The notes under the pieces are model-generated. The model was not told the DNA's origin. It worked only from the letters and a program-made list of their open reading frames with translations, and searched no databases. Both the position numbers and the translations under genes were made by a program. This document shows, piece after piece, positions 44,064 to 53,121 of a DNA stretch of 64,000 nucleotides. Source of the stretch: Chitinimonas koreensis (GTDB lineage Bacteria; Pseudomonadota; Gammaproteobacteria; Burkholderiales; Chitinimonadaceae); the NCBI RefSeq assembly GCF_014353015.1, contig NZ_CP060704.1:707001-771000 (forward strand), written 5' to 3'. How positions within the stretch are numbered: the first letter of the stretch is position 1; every line of letters starts with the position of its first letter.

Positions 44064-46001
44064 TCAGGGAGTGTCGTCGTCATCGGCGGCGTCGTTGCCG
44101 CCGCGCGGCGGGATGGCGCCGAGCCGCTTCTTCAGGCTGGTCTCGCCGCGGCCGAAGGCCTGGGCGTAGTAGACCGCGTTGGCCATCACCTTCTTGACGT
44201 AGTCGCGCGTCTCGCTGAACGGGATGGTCTCGGCGTAGATCGCGCCCTCGAGCGGCCGGTCGGCGCGCCAGTTGCGCGCGCGGCCCGGGCCGGCGTTGTA
44301 GGCGGCGGTGGCCAGCACCGGCTGGCTGCCCAGGCTGTCCAGCACGTGCTTGAGATACCAGGTGCCGAGCTGGACGTTGGTGCCGACCTCGTTGACCGCG
44401 CCGGCGTCGTAGCCCACGCCCATCTTCTTGGCCACCCAGCGCGCGGTGGCCGGCATCAGCTGCATCAGCCCGCTGGCGCCGACGCCCGAGCGGGCGACCT
44501 GGACGAAGCGGCTTTCCTGCCGGATCAGGCCGTAGACCCAGGCCTCGTCGAGGCCGAGCCCGCGCGCATAGCCCTGGGTGACGTCGCGGTAGGGCGCGAG
44601 GAAGCGCAGGTTGAAGTCGTGCAGCGTGCGGGTGCGCTCGGCCGAGTAGATCGCGCGGTCGTACCAGTGGCTCTGGCGGGCGACCTCGGCGGCGGCCAGG
44701 AGCTGGGTGTCGGAAAGCCCGCGCATGCCCCAGTTCCACTCGCGTACCGCCTCGCTGCGCCAGTCCATCGCCAGCAGCGCCAGCGCGCGCTCGACCGCCG
44801 GGATCTGGCGCACCGCCAGCAGTTCCTCGGCGCTCGGCTTGTAGTGGCCGGCCGCGGTGTCGGCCACCGTGCCGAGTTCCTCGCGCGCCAGGAGGCCGTA
44901 GAAGTGATGCTCGCCGGCCAGCTCGGCGAAGCGCTGCTGCGCCTCGGCCGGTTTGCCGGCCTCCTGCCAGGCGCGCGCGCGCCAGTAGCGCCAGGCCACC
45001 TCGCGCTGCTCCTCGGCCGGCATGGCGTCGATGCCGTTCGCCACCGCGCGCCAGTCGGCCAGCCGCAGCGCGCTGCGCACGTACCAGTCGCGGCTTTCGT
45101 CGTCGAGCTGGGCCAGCGTCAGGCCGTCGCCGTACCAGTCCAGCGCGCGGTCGTCGAGCCGGCGCGCGGCATGGTAGGCCAGCCGGCTCTGCGCATAGCG
45201 GCGATCGGCCTCGGGCAACTGGCCGGCGACGCGCGCCAGCAGCGCGCGGCCGGCGTCCGGATCGCTGCGGCCGGCGCGGCCGATGGCGAACAGCGCCAGC
45301 TCGCGGCCGCCGCGGGTGCCGAGCGCCAGCGTCGGCAGCGCCTTGGTCGGGTTGGCGGCGACCGCGCGGATGCGCTTGGCGTCGATGCCGGCCGGCAGGC
45401 CCAGCCGCGGCAGCAGCTGGGCGGCGAAGTCGGGATTGTTGGCCTCGAAGGTCAGCCGCAGCCGGCGCCAGCCGTCTTCCTGGTCGAGCAGGCCCATGCC
45501 GAACAGCGCCTCGAACACCGGCGCGCAAGCGTCGCTGAGCCCGCGCGGCGTGAACCACAGCGGCTTGCCCTCGCGCGCCAGCAGCGCGCGGTCGTTGCGC
45601 TGGATGGCCAGCTGCAGCCGGTCGCAATGCAGCTCGCTGCCGGCTTCCCAGCTGACGAGCCGCGGCCATTCGCGCTCGAAGACGGTCCAGTCGCCGCGCT
45701 TGGCCAGGCTCTTGAGCCAGTCGCCGCGCAGCCGGTCGGCCAGCGGGCTGCCCTCGTAGCGGGCCAGGAAGGCGGCCACCTCGGCCTCGGGCAGGATGTC
45801 GATCTGCGCCGCCAGCAGCCAGTAGCGCGGATACATCTCAAGCGCGGTGCCGTCGGTGCGGGCGGTGATGTCGACCAGTTGCTGCAGCTTGCCCTGCCGG
45901 GTCGCTTCGCGCGCGGCGTTCATGTCGTCGATCAGGGCTGTGCGGCCGGGCAGGGCGGCGGCGAGCAGGAGGAGGGGGAGCAGGACGGAGAGGCGCTTCA
46001 T
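44064..46001 (-). CDS. slt: soluble lytic murein transglycosylase (Slt70 type)
   Basis: 645 residues: signal peptide (MKRLSVLLPLLLLAAALPGRTA), a superhelical U/L-shaped domain of helical repeats, and a C-terminal SLT domain with the catalytic Glu496 in GLIRQESRFVQVARSGVGASGLMQLMPATARWV and later TAAYNAGPGRARNW. Periplasmic; cleaves peptidoglycan with formation of 1,6-anhydro-MurNAc. Length matches Slt70. Confidence 0.93.
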   Translation of the reverse strand: MKRLSVLLPLLLLAAALPGRTALIDDMNAAREATRQGKLQQLVDITARTDGTALEMYPRYWLLAAQIDILPEAEVAAFLARYEGSPLADRLRGDWLKSLAKRGDWTVFEREWPRLVSWEAGSELHCDRLQLAIQRNDRALLAREGKPLWFTPRGLSDACAPVFEALFGMGLLDQEDGWRRLRLTFEANNPDFAAQLLPRLGLPAGIDAKRIRAVAANPTKALPTLALGTRGGRELALFAIGRAGRSDPDAGRALLARVAGQLPEADRRYAQSRLAYHAARRLDDRALDWYGDGLTLAQLDDESRDWYVRSALRLADWRAVANGIDAMPAEEQREVAWRYWRARAWQEAGKPAEAQQRFAELAGEHHFYGLLAREELGTVADTAAGHYKPSAEELLAVRQIPAVERALALLAMDWRSEAVREWNWGMRGLSDTQLLAAAEVARQSHWYDRAIYSAERTRTLHDFNLRFLAPYRDVTQGYARGLGLDEAWVYGLIRQESRFVQVARSGVGASGLMQLMPATARWVAKKMGVGYDAGAVNEVGTNVQLGTWYLKHVLDSLGSQPVLATAAYNAGPGRARNWRADRPLEGAIYAETIPFSETRDYVKKVMANAVYYAQAFGRGETSLKKRLGAIPPRGGNDAADDDDTP

Positions 46002-46158
46002 GGCGGATTCGGTGAGCCTAGGATGGCGGCGGCCGCTGTTGGATCGGGGCGCGGCCGCGCAGTTGCGCGGAATTTATCACAGCGGGGCAGGGCGGCCGCC
46101 GCGCCCCTCCTCGGCAGGGCCGCTTGCCGGCGCGGCCATTCCGGCGTCTGATCGCGCC

Positions 46159-46512
46159 ATGACCCGATTGATCCTGCAAGGCGGCGGCATGGCGGCGCCG
46201 CTCGAACACCAGGCGCCCGAAGGCTCGCTGCTGATCGACGCGGTGCGCGATCTCGCCCGCGACGGCCGGCTGCCGCTCTACTGGCGCTGCGGCCAGGGCA
46301 CCTGCGGCGCCTGCCTGGTGCGGATCGAGCACGCCGGTTCGGCCGCCGCCGCGCCGGTCGCGCTGTCGGGCAAGGAGCGCAACGTGCTGGCGCGCAAGGG
46401 CGTGCTCGGCGAGGCCGAGCGCAGCGCCGCGACGCTGCCCGATACGCCGGCGCTGCCGCGGCTGGCCTGCCACGTGGCGCTGCCCGCCGGCTGGCTCAAG
46501 GTGAGCTGGTAG
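46159..46512 (+). CDS. 2Fe-2S ferredoxin-type protein
   Basis: 117 residues with the plant-type ferredoxin cysteine set: Cys44, Cys49, Cys52 in WRCGQGTCGACLVRI and Cys104 in LACHVAL. The C-x4-C-x2-C spacing is that of [2Fe-2S] ferredoxins. No partner reductase or oxygenase adjoins, so the electron acceptor is unknown. Divergent from slt. Confidence 0.85.
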   Translation: MTRLILQGGGMAAPLEHQAPEGSLLIDAVRDLARDGRLPLYWRCGQGTCGACLVRIEHAGSAAAAPVALSGKERNVLARKGVLGEAERSAATLPDTPALPRLACHVALPAGWLKVSW

Positions 46513-47445
46513 CGCGCACAACCGGTTCCGTCCGGTCCGTCGACGCCGCCGCCCTTGCCCGGCTGCCGGCTGTCCTCCGCGATTCGGCCGCCGCATTTTC
46601 CCGCCGCGCAACTGTCCGGTCGGCCCGACTTGGGCGGCGAATCCGCCCTCTACCGTTCATCGGCAAATTCCTCCGTCCCCTTGGCGGGGCCGGGTCGTGC
46701 CGCCCGGACTCAGGGTTTTCCCACATTGGCATTCCCGCCCGGCAAGAATTGGCCAAACCCGCGTCGGAAGCGGTTTTGCTGCAATGCAATCGATCAAATT
46801 GGAACTGACGTCCAATTAAATTTACTGTACATTCCATTGTCATAAATCGGAAAACGGAACGGCAGTACAACTTCGCTTGCACAGCTCAAGCCCAGTCTGC
46901 ACAAGGCTTTCAGCGGGTTTGTTGTACCGAGCAAACGCTTTGTAACCAAGTCGAAAATAATCGTTGTTATGACGCCGAGGTATCGCTAGATTGCGCTCTC
47001 CATTCGAACAGACCGGTATTAAGCAGCCGTCGATCGCCACGCCCGTGGCCGATCCGGCGAGCCAGGAAGCCGGCGGTACGGGTGGTCTCCCCAAGGCAGT
47101 TCCAGTTTCAGCAGCACGCCGCCGGGCCGTTCACCCGGCAACCGTTTCGAGACGGTGCAGATCCGTTCTGCCCCGTCGGAGGGCAAGGCATGTTCTGGTT
47201 CGCCCGCGCTGTTGCGCGTTTCAAGTTTTCGCAGCCGACGCTCCGTCGCCTGTCCGCCTCCGCTCCATCGTCTTTCCGCCTGCGGCCCTCCGGCGCCGCA
47301 TGGCCGCTGCCGGCCTGAGCCGGCCCGTCCGAACACCCTCCAGGCTTTCCGCTCGTACGCCGTACCCTCGGTGTCCGGACGGTGGATTTGACCCCAGCGC
47401 GGGTGAAGCCCCTGCGCGATGAAGCAGTTCAAGGAGCAATTCGAG
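46513..47445. other. long non-coding region and leader before the subtilisin-like protease
   Basis: 933 bp without a convincing gene. 46760-46990 is clearly AT-richer than the rest of the window. It contains a dyad AATTGGA-N7-TCCAATT at 46797-46817 and a promoter candidate at 46964-46992. The part after about 47000 is GC-rich again with small hairpins (GCCGGGCCGTTCACCCGGC, ACCGTTTCGAGACGGT) and no known riboswitch that I recognise. Confidence 0.6.
46964..46992 (+). promoter_or_regulatory. candidate sigma70 promoter for the S8 protease
   Basis: TTGTTA, 17-bp spacer, TAGATT within the AT-rich stretch. If used, the 5' untranslated leader would be about 445 nt. Confidence 0.4.
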
Positions 47446-49245
47446 ATGAAAAGAAGCAAAGCCCCCGGCGTCAAGCTGGGCTGTGTGGCAGTGGCCGTCT
47501 TCTCGGTCCTGACCGGTTCCGCGATCGCCGCCGAGGCGAAGTCCATCGCAACCGACCGCATCATCGTGAAGTACCGCGACACCGCCTCGGTGCAGTCGCT
47601 CGGCGCCAACGCCGCTTCGGTCCAGGCCACCCGCCAGGCCGAGCGTCTGTCGCGCGTGCAGACCGTCACCACCCGCTTCGGCGCCAGCGTCCAGTTCCTG
47701 CGCAACACCGGTCTCGGTTCGCAGGTGTGGAAGCTCGACCGCAGCCGCAACCTGACCGACGTGGCCGCCATGGCCGCGCAGATCAAGGCCAGCGACCCGA
47801 ACGTCGAATACGCCGAGCCGGACCGCATCATGCATCCGCTGGCCGCCGCGCCGAACGACACGCGCTGGAGCGAGCAGTGGGACCTGCAGAACACCACCGC
47901 CGGCCTGAACGTGCTGGCCGCCTGGGATCTGTCGACCGGTAGCGGCGTGAACGTGGCGGTGATCGACACCGGCTACCGTCCGCACGCCGACCTGGCCGCC
48001 AACGTGGTCGGCGGCTACGACATGATCAACGACACCGCCGTGTCCAACGACGGCAACGGCCGCGACAGCGATGCCCGCGATCCGGGCGACTACACCGCTG
48101 CCAACGAATGCCAGCAAGGCGACCCGGCCTACGGTTCGAGCTGGCACGGCACCCACGTCGCCGGCACCATCGCCGCCGTGACCAACAACGGCACCGGCGT
48201 CGCCGGTATCGCCCCGAACGCCAAGATCGTGCCGATGCGCGTGCTGGGCAAGTGCGGCGGCTATACCTCCGACATCGCCGACGCCATGATCTGGGCCTCG
48301 GGCGGCACCGTGTCCGGCCTGCCGACCAACCCGAACAAGGCTCGCGTGCTGAACCTGTCGCTCGGCGGCGGCGGCGCTTGCGACACCACCTCGCAGAACG
48401 CCATCAACGCGGCCCGTGCCAATGGCGCCGTGGTGATCGTGGCGGCCGGCAACGAAAGCCAGAACGTCAGCAACTCCAGCCCGGCCAACTGCTCGGGCGT
48501 GGTGGCGGTGGCGGCCTACGGCAAGACCGGCGCCCGTGCCTACTACTCCAACTACGGCACGCTGGTCGACATCGCCGGTCCTGGCGGTGATCAGAGCACG
48601 GGCGACAGCAACGGCATCCTGTCGACGCTGAACGCCGGCGGCACCACCCCGGGCGCAGACAGCTACGCCTACTACCAGGGCACCTCGATGGCCACGCCGC
48701 ACGTGGCCGGCGTCGCCGCCCTGATGATCGCGGCCAAGCCCACGCTGACGCCCGATCAGGTGGAGAGCCTGCTGAAGTCGTCGGCCCGTCCGTTCGTGGC
48801 CTCGTGCTCGGGCTGCGGCGCCGGCATGCTGGACGCCTACGCCGCGGTGCAAGCCGCGATCGGCGGCACCACGCCGACGCCGACCACCAGCGAAACCGAG
48901 TCGAACAACACGCTGGCCACCGCCAACGCCGTTGCGGCCGCCGGTACGCTGAACGCCACCATCGGCTCGACCTCGGACACCGACTACTTCAAGGTCAGCC
49001 TGCCGGCCGGCAAGACCCTGACGGCGACGATGACCCCGGGCAAGAGCAGCGTCGACTACGACCTCTACCTGTACAACGCCAGCGGCACCCAGGTCGCCAA
49101 GAGCGAGCTGGGCGCAGGCAAGGTCGATACCGCTTCGGTGAAGAACACCGGTTCGGCTACCGCGACCTACTACGCCCGCGTGGTGTACTACTCGGGCGGC
49201 ACCGGCGCCACCAACGGCAAGTACACGCTGGGCCTGGCCTGGTAA
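47446..49245 (+). CDS. secreted subtilisin-like serine protease with PPC domain
   Basis: 599 residues counted from ATG 47446, chosen because AAGGAG (47431-47436) lies 9 nt upstream; an in-frame ATG at 47419 has no RBS. Signal peptide, inhibitor_I9-like propeptide (IIVKYRDTASVQ...VEYAEPDRIMHPL), S8 domain with the triad Asp174 (VIDTGYRPHAD), His234 (HGTHVAGTIAA) and Ser414 (GTSMATPHVAG), then a C-terminal PPC domain (ETESNNTLATANAV...DTDYFKVSLPAGK). Extracellular protease, type II-secreted in relatives. Codon use (more AAC/CTG, fewer rare codons) looks like that of a well-expressed gene. Terminator follows. Confidence 0.93.
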   Translation: MKRSKAPGVKLGCVAVAVFSVLTGSAIAAEAKSIATDRIIVKYRDTASVQSLGANAASVQATRQAERLSRVQTVTTRFGASVQFLRNTGLGSQVWKLDRSRNLTDVAAMAAQIKASDPNVEYAEPDRIMHPLAAAPNDTRWSEQWDLQNTTAGLNVLAAWDLSTGSGVNVAVIDTGYRPHADLAANVVGGYDMINDTAVSNDGNGRDSDARDPGDYTAANECQQGDPAYGSSWHGTHVAGTIAAVTNNGTGVAGIAPNAKIVPMRVLGKCGGYTSDIADAMIWASGGTVSGLPTNPNKARVLNLSLGGGGACDTTSQNAINAARANGAVVIVAAGNESQNVSNSSPANCSGVVAVAAYGKTGARAYYSNYGTLVDIAGPGGDQSTGDSNGILSTLNAGGTTPGADSYAYYQGTSMATPHVAGVAALMIAAKPTLTPDQVESLLKSSARPFVASCSGCGAGMLDAYAAVQAAIGGTTPTPTTSETESNNTLATANAVAAAGTLNATIGSTSDTDYFKVSLPAGKTLTATMTPGKSSVDYDLYLYNASGTQVAKSELGAGKVDTASVKNTGSATATYYARVVYYSGGTGATNGKYTLGLAW

Positions 49246-49284
49246 GCGCGCACTAGCCGCAGCAACACCCTCGCAGCAAGCAGC

Positions 49285-49323
49285 GGGGCCGGCCTCTGGG
49301 GAGGGGCCGGCCCCGTTGTTTTT
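49285..49323 (+). terminator. terminator after the S8 protease
   Basis: Stem GGGGCCGGCC / GGCCGGCCCC with about 10-nt loop, followed by GTTGTTTTT. Confidence 0.85.
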
Positions 49324-49327
49324 GGTG

Positions 49328-49817
49328 CTGTGAAGAGCGAGGTGCGAGGTGTGAGGTGCGAGGTGCGAGGTGTGAGGTGCGAGGTGCGAGGTGCGAGGTG
49401 CGAGGTGCGAGGGGTGAGGGGTGAGGTGCAACCCCATCCCCACCCCGGCCCTCCCCTTGAAGGGGAGGGCCGGGCAGTGAATGGGGCAAGCCGTGGCGCA
49501 ATAAGATGGCGGCTTACGCAGCGCGATGACGGCCGCTGCAGTGCCGGGCGATCACTGCCTCACCCTCTCCCGCCGGGAGAGGGCAGGGTGAGGGAGCGAC
49601 GGTTCGGGTTGTGCTGCAGGTTGGCGAGTGCTCCACGGGCGCTCCCTCCCTACGCCGGGCGCCCCCAGCCCTCTCCCGGCGGGAGAGGGGCTGCGAGCAG
49701 GCCCGATGCTGCTGCGGTTTGATCTCACGTGGCCATGAAACTGCGCTTGCGCCCGGCGAACGACCAGGCCCTACACTGAAACGCCTCACGCCTCACGCCT
49801 CACGCCTCACGCCTCAC
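49328..49817. repeat. heptad-bounded inverted element, copy 6 (longest, with nested repeats)
   Basis: Left end about 14 heptads of the GTGCGAG/GTGTGAG kind (49328-49427). Right end five perfect GCCTCAC units (49783-49817), the last of which holds the stop codon of the minus-strand RND gene. Nested inside are CCCCATCCCCACCCC...TTGAAGGGGAGGG (49432-49480) and CTCACCCTCTCCCGCCGGGAGAG-type blocks (49558-49592 and 49668-49697). Fills the convergent gap 49246-49813. Confidence 0.87.
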
Positions 49818-52800
49818 GCCACCGCCGGCTTCCGCCACCAGGCCAGCACCCGCGCCGACAAGCCGTCGAAGAACAGGTACAGCACCGGCGTGATGTACAG
49901 CGTGATCAGCTGCGAGAACACCAGCCCGCCGACCACCGCGAGGCCCAGGGGCTGGCGCAGCTCGGCGCCGGCGCCGAGGCCCAGCGCGATCGGCAGCGCG
50001 CCCATCATCGCCGCCAGCGTGGTCATCATGATCGGCCGGAAACGCAGCAGGCAGGCATCGCGGATCGCCTTCACCGGGTCGGTCTCGCCGGCGTGGCGCG
50101 CCTCGATCGCGAAGTCGATCATCATGATCGCGTTCTTCTTGACGATGCCGACCAGGAGGAGGATGCCGATCACCGCGATCAGCGTCAGCTCGACGTCGAA
50201 GATCCGCAGCGTCACCAGCGCGCCGACCGCCGCCGACGGCAGGCCGGCCAGGATGGTGATCGGGTGGATGTAGCTCTCGTACAGCACGCCCAGCAGCACG
50301 TAGATCACCGCGATCGCCAGCACGATCAGCGCGGCCTGGCTGGTCTGGCTCGACTGGAAGGTGGCGGCGTCGCCGCCCAGGCTGGTCAGGATGCTCTGCG
50401 GCATCGCGATCTTGCGCCGCAGCTCGTCGACCCGGCCCAGCGCCTGGCCTAGCGTCACGCCGGCCGGCAGGTTGAACGACAGCGTGACCGCCTGCAGCTG
50501 GCCCTGGTGGTTGACCGAGGTCGGCCCGACCGTGCGCTCGACCGCGGCGAAAGCGGTCAGCGGCACCAGCTGGCCGCTGGCGGCGCGCACCTTGACCTTC
50601 TCGAAGGCGGTCTCGTCGGTGCGGAACGGATCGTCGAACCGCATCATCACCGCGTAGTCGTCGGTCGGCGTGTAGATGGTCGCCACCTGGCGGTCGCCGA
50701 AGGCGGCGTACAGCGTGTCGCGCAGCGTGGCCATGTCGACGCCGAGCCGTGCCGCCTGCTCGCGGTCTATCCTCAGCGAGGCCTGCAGGCCTCGGCGCTG
50801 GGCGTCGCTGCTGACGTCGCGCAGCAGCGGGTCGGCCTGCATCTCCTTCATCAGCTTGTCGGCCCAGTCGTACAGCTCGCCCGACTGCACCGACTGCAGC
50901 GTGTACTGGTATTTGCTGTTGCTGCTGCGGCCGCCCAGGCGCAGGTTCTGGTCCGGGTTGAAGAACACCCGCACGCCGGCCACGCCGGCCACCGACTTGC
51001 GCAGCGACTCGATCACCTCCTTCATCGGCGGCCGCTGGCTCTTGGGCTTGAGCGTGAGGAACAGACGGCCCGAGTTGTTGCTGTTGAAGCCTCCGCCGAT
51101 GACCGAGACCACCTGGCTGACGTGCGGGCTCTGGCGCAGCCGCTCCTCGACCTGCTGCTGCAGCTTGAGCATGGCCGGATAGGCGACGTCGAGCGCGGCC
51201 TCGGTGCCGACCGAGACCGAGCCGATGTCTTCCTCGGGGAAGAAGCCCTTCGGGATCGTGTAGAAGAACCAGGCGGTCAGCGCGAAGGTGGACAGCGCGA
51301 CCGCGTAGACCACCGGGCGATGGCGCAGCGCGGCGTCGAGCGTGTCGCGGTAGGCGCCGAGCAGGCCGTCGAAGAAACGCTCGAACAGCCGGCTGACGCG
51401 GCCGGCCGGCGCGTCGTGATCCTCGTGCTTCAGGAGGCGCGAGCACAGCAGCGGGATCAGCGTCAGCGAGGCGACCGCCGACACCACGATCGCCAGGCTC
51501 ACCACCACCGCGAACTCGTGGAACAGCTTGCCGATCACGCCGGGCATGAAGAAGATCGGGATGAACACCGCCACCAGCGACAGCGAGATCGACACGATGG
51601 TGAAGCCGACCTCGCGCGCGCCCTTGATCGCCGCCTCGAACGGCTTCATGCCCTCCTCGACGTAGCGCACGATGTTCTCCAGCACCACGATGGCGTCGTC
51701 GACCACCAGGCCGACCGCCAGCGTGATGCCCAGCAGCGAGATGTTGTTGAGCGAGTGGCCGAGCCAGGCCATCAGCGCGAAGGTCGAGATCAGCGACACC
51801 GGCAGCGTCACGGTCGGGATGAAGGTGGCGGTGAGCCGGCGCAGGAACAGGAAGATCACCACCACCACCAGCGCCACGGTCAGGCCCAGGGTGAAGTTGA
51901 CGTCGTGGATCGCCTCGCGGATCGAGGTCGAGCGGTCGTTGCGGAACTGCACGTCGATCGACGAGGGCATCTGGCCGATCAGCCGCGGCATGGTGGCGCG
52001 GATCCGGTCGATCACCGCCACCGTGTTGGCGCCGGGTTGGCGCTGCACGCCCATCACGATGCCGCGCTCGCCGTTGATGAAGGCGCTGGCGGTGACGGTC
52101 TGGATGCTGTCCTCGACGCGGGCGACCTCGCCCAGCCGCACCGGCCGCATGTCGCGCGTGGCGATGATCAGGTCGCGGAACGAATCGGCATTGGTCAGCT
52201 GCTTGTTGGCCTCGATGATCAGCTGCTGGCGCTGGCCGTCGAGCACGCCGACCGGGCTGTTGGCATTGGCGTTGCGCAGCGCGTCGCGCACCTCGGCCAG
52301 CGTCAGGTTGCGCGCTGCCAGCTTGTCCGGGTCGATGCTGATGCGCACCGCGTACTTGCGCTGGCCGAACACGTTGACCTGGGCCACGCCGGAAATGGTG
52401 GCGAGGCTCGGCGAGATCAGGTTCTCGGCGTATTCGTTGAGCTTGGACAGCGGCATCGACGGCGAGGTCATGCTCAACAGGATGATCGCCTGGTCGGCCG
52501 GGTTGACCTTGCGGTAGGACGGCAGGTCGGTCATGTCGTCGGGCAGGCTGCGCTGGGCCTGCAGCAGCGCGGCCTGGACGTCGACCGCGGCCTTGTCGAT
52601 GTCGCGGTCGTCGTCGAATTCGAGCGTGATCGAGGTCGAGCCCTGGCGCGAGGTCGAGGTGATCAGCTTGAGGCCGGCGATGGTGGAGAACTGCTTCTCC
52701 AGCGGCGTCGCGACCGAGGCGGCCATGGTTTCGGGCGAGGCGCCGGAGAGGTTGGCCGAGACGTTGATGGTCGGCGTGTCGTAGGACGGCAGCGCCGCGA

Positions 52801-52900
52801 TCGGCAGCGTGCGGTAGGCGAACATGCCGAGCAGCACCACCGACACCGACAGCAGCGTGGTCATGACCGGTCGGCGGATGCAGAGTTCTGAGATATGCAT
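49814..52900 (-). CDS. RND multidrug efflux pump inner-membrane subunit
   Basis: 1028 residues, full-length HAE1-type RND pump: 12 membrane helices, two large periplasmic loops, motifs LGITLAVGLVVDDAIVVLENI (TM4 region with the proton-relay Asp pair) and, near the C-terminus, VGIVKKNAIMMIDFAIEARHAG. Most like MdtB/MdtC/MuxB. Works with the adaptor encoded just upstream; no outer-membrane channel gene in the window. The stop lies in a GTGAGGC heptad. Confidence 0.93.
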   Translation of the reverse strand: MHISELCIRRPVMTTLLSVSVVLLGMFAYRTLPIAALPSYDTPTINVSANLSGASPETMAASVATPLEKQFSTIAGLKLITSTSRQGSTSITLEFDDDRDIDKAAVDVQAALLQAQRSLPDDMTDLPSYRKVNPADQAIILLSMTSPSMPLSKLNEYAENLISPSLATISGVAQVNVFGQRKYAVRISIDPDKLAARNLTLAEVRDALRNANANSPVGVLDGQRQQLIIEANKQLTNADSFRDLIIATRDMRPVRLGEVARVEDSIQTVTASAFINGERGIVMGVQRQPGANTVAVIDRIRATMPRLIGQMPSSIDVQFRNDRSTSIREAIHDVNFTLGLTVALVVVVIFLFLRRLTATFIPTVTLPVSLISTFALMAWLGHSLNNISLLGITLAVGLVVDDAIVVLENIVRYVEEGMKPFEAAIKGAREVGFTIVSISLSLVAVFIPIFFMPGVIGKLFHEFAVVVSLAIVVSAVASLTLIPLLCSRLLKHEDHDAPAGRVSRLFERFFDGLLGAYRDTLDAALRHRPVVYAVALSTFALTAWFFYTIPKGFFPEEDIGSVSVGTEAALDVAYPAMLKLQQQVEERLRQSPHVSQVVSVIGGGFNSNNSGRLFLTLKPKSQRPPMKEVIESLRKSVAGVAGVRVFFNPDQNLRLGGRSSNSKYQYTLQSVQSGELYDWADKLMKEMQADPLLRDVSSDAQRRGLQASLRIDREQAARLGVDMATLRDTLYAAFGDRQVATIYTPTDDYAVMMRFDDPFRTDETAFEKVKVRAASGQLVPLTAFAAVERTVGPTSVNHQGQLQAVTLSFNLPAGVTLGQALGRVDELRRKIAMPQSILTSLGGDAATFQSSQTSQAALIVLAIAVIYVLLGVLYESYIHPITILAGLPSAAVGALVTLRIFDVELTLIAVIGILLLVGIVKKNAIMMIDFAIEARHAGETDPVKAIRDACLLRFRPIMMTTLAAMMGALPIALGLGAGAELRQPLGLAVVGGLVFSQLITLYITPVLYLFFDGLSARVLAWWRKPAVA

Positions 52901-52969
52901 GGCGCGGGGACTTCGGTTGGGCGAAGGGGCGCAGCGGCGGTCGTCGCGCTGCGCTGCTTGGCAAATCCA

Positions 52970-53071
52970 CTCTCCTCCCCCTTCAAGGGGCGGGAGGGGG
53001 ATGGGGTTGGCGGCGACAGCGGCCGGCTCACCCCATCCCCACCCTGGCCCTCCCCTTGACGGGGAGGGAAG
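52970..53071. repeat. CCCCATCCCC-type repeat between pump genes
   Basis: Inverted pair: CTCCCCCTTCAAGGGGCGGG...GGGATGGGG and CCCCATCCCCACCCTGGCCC...TTGACGGGGAGGG. Same class as the inner parts of copies 5, 6 and 8 of the heptad element, but without clear heptad arms. Confidence 0.7.
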
Positions 53072-53121
53072 GGGCGCGCTCGACGTTCGGCGCGCTTATC
53101 CATTCATGTATCGATGCGGAG

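Noticed and set aside
46991..47422. 143-codon frame in the leader of the S8 protease
   Set aside because: No RBS, Arg/Pro/Ala-rich chance composition, no family resemblance.
47000..47445. Known riboswitch (for example c-di-GMP-I) in the protease leader
   Set aside because: I looked for the conserved core sequences of common classes and did not find them; only simple hairpins are visible.
49328..49427. CRISPR-like array
   Set aside because: Units are only 7 bp with no spacers and no cas genes nearby; it is a tandem heptad array.
50507..52891. Long open frame antisense to the RND pump
   Set aside because: Composition of Arg/His/Asp/Gln-rich shadow; the RND frame on the other strand is a complete family member.
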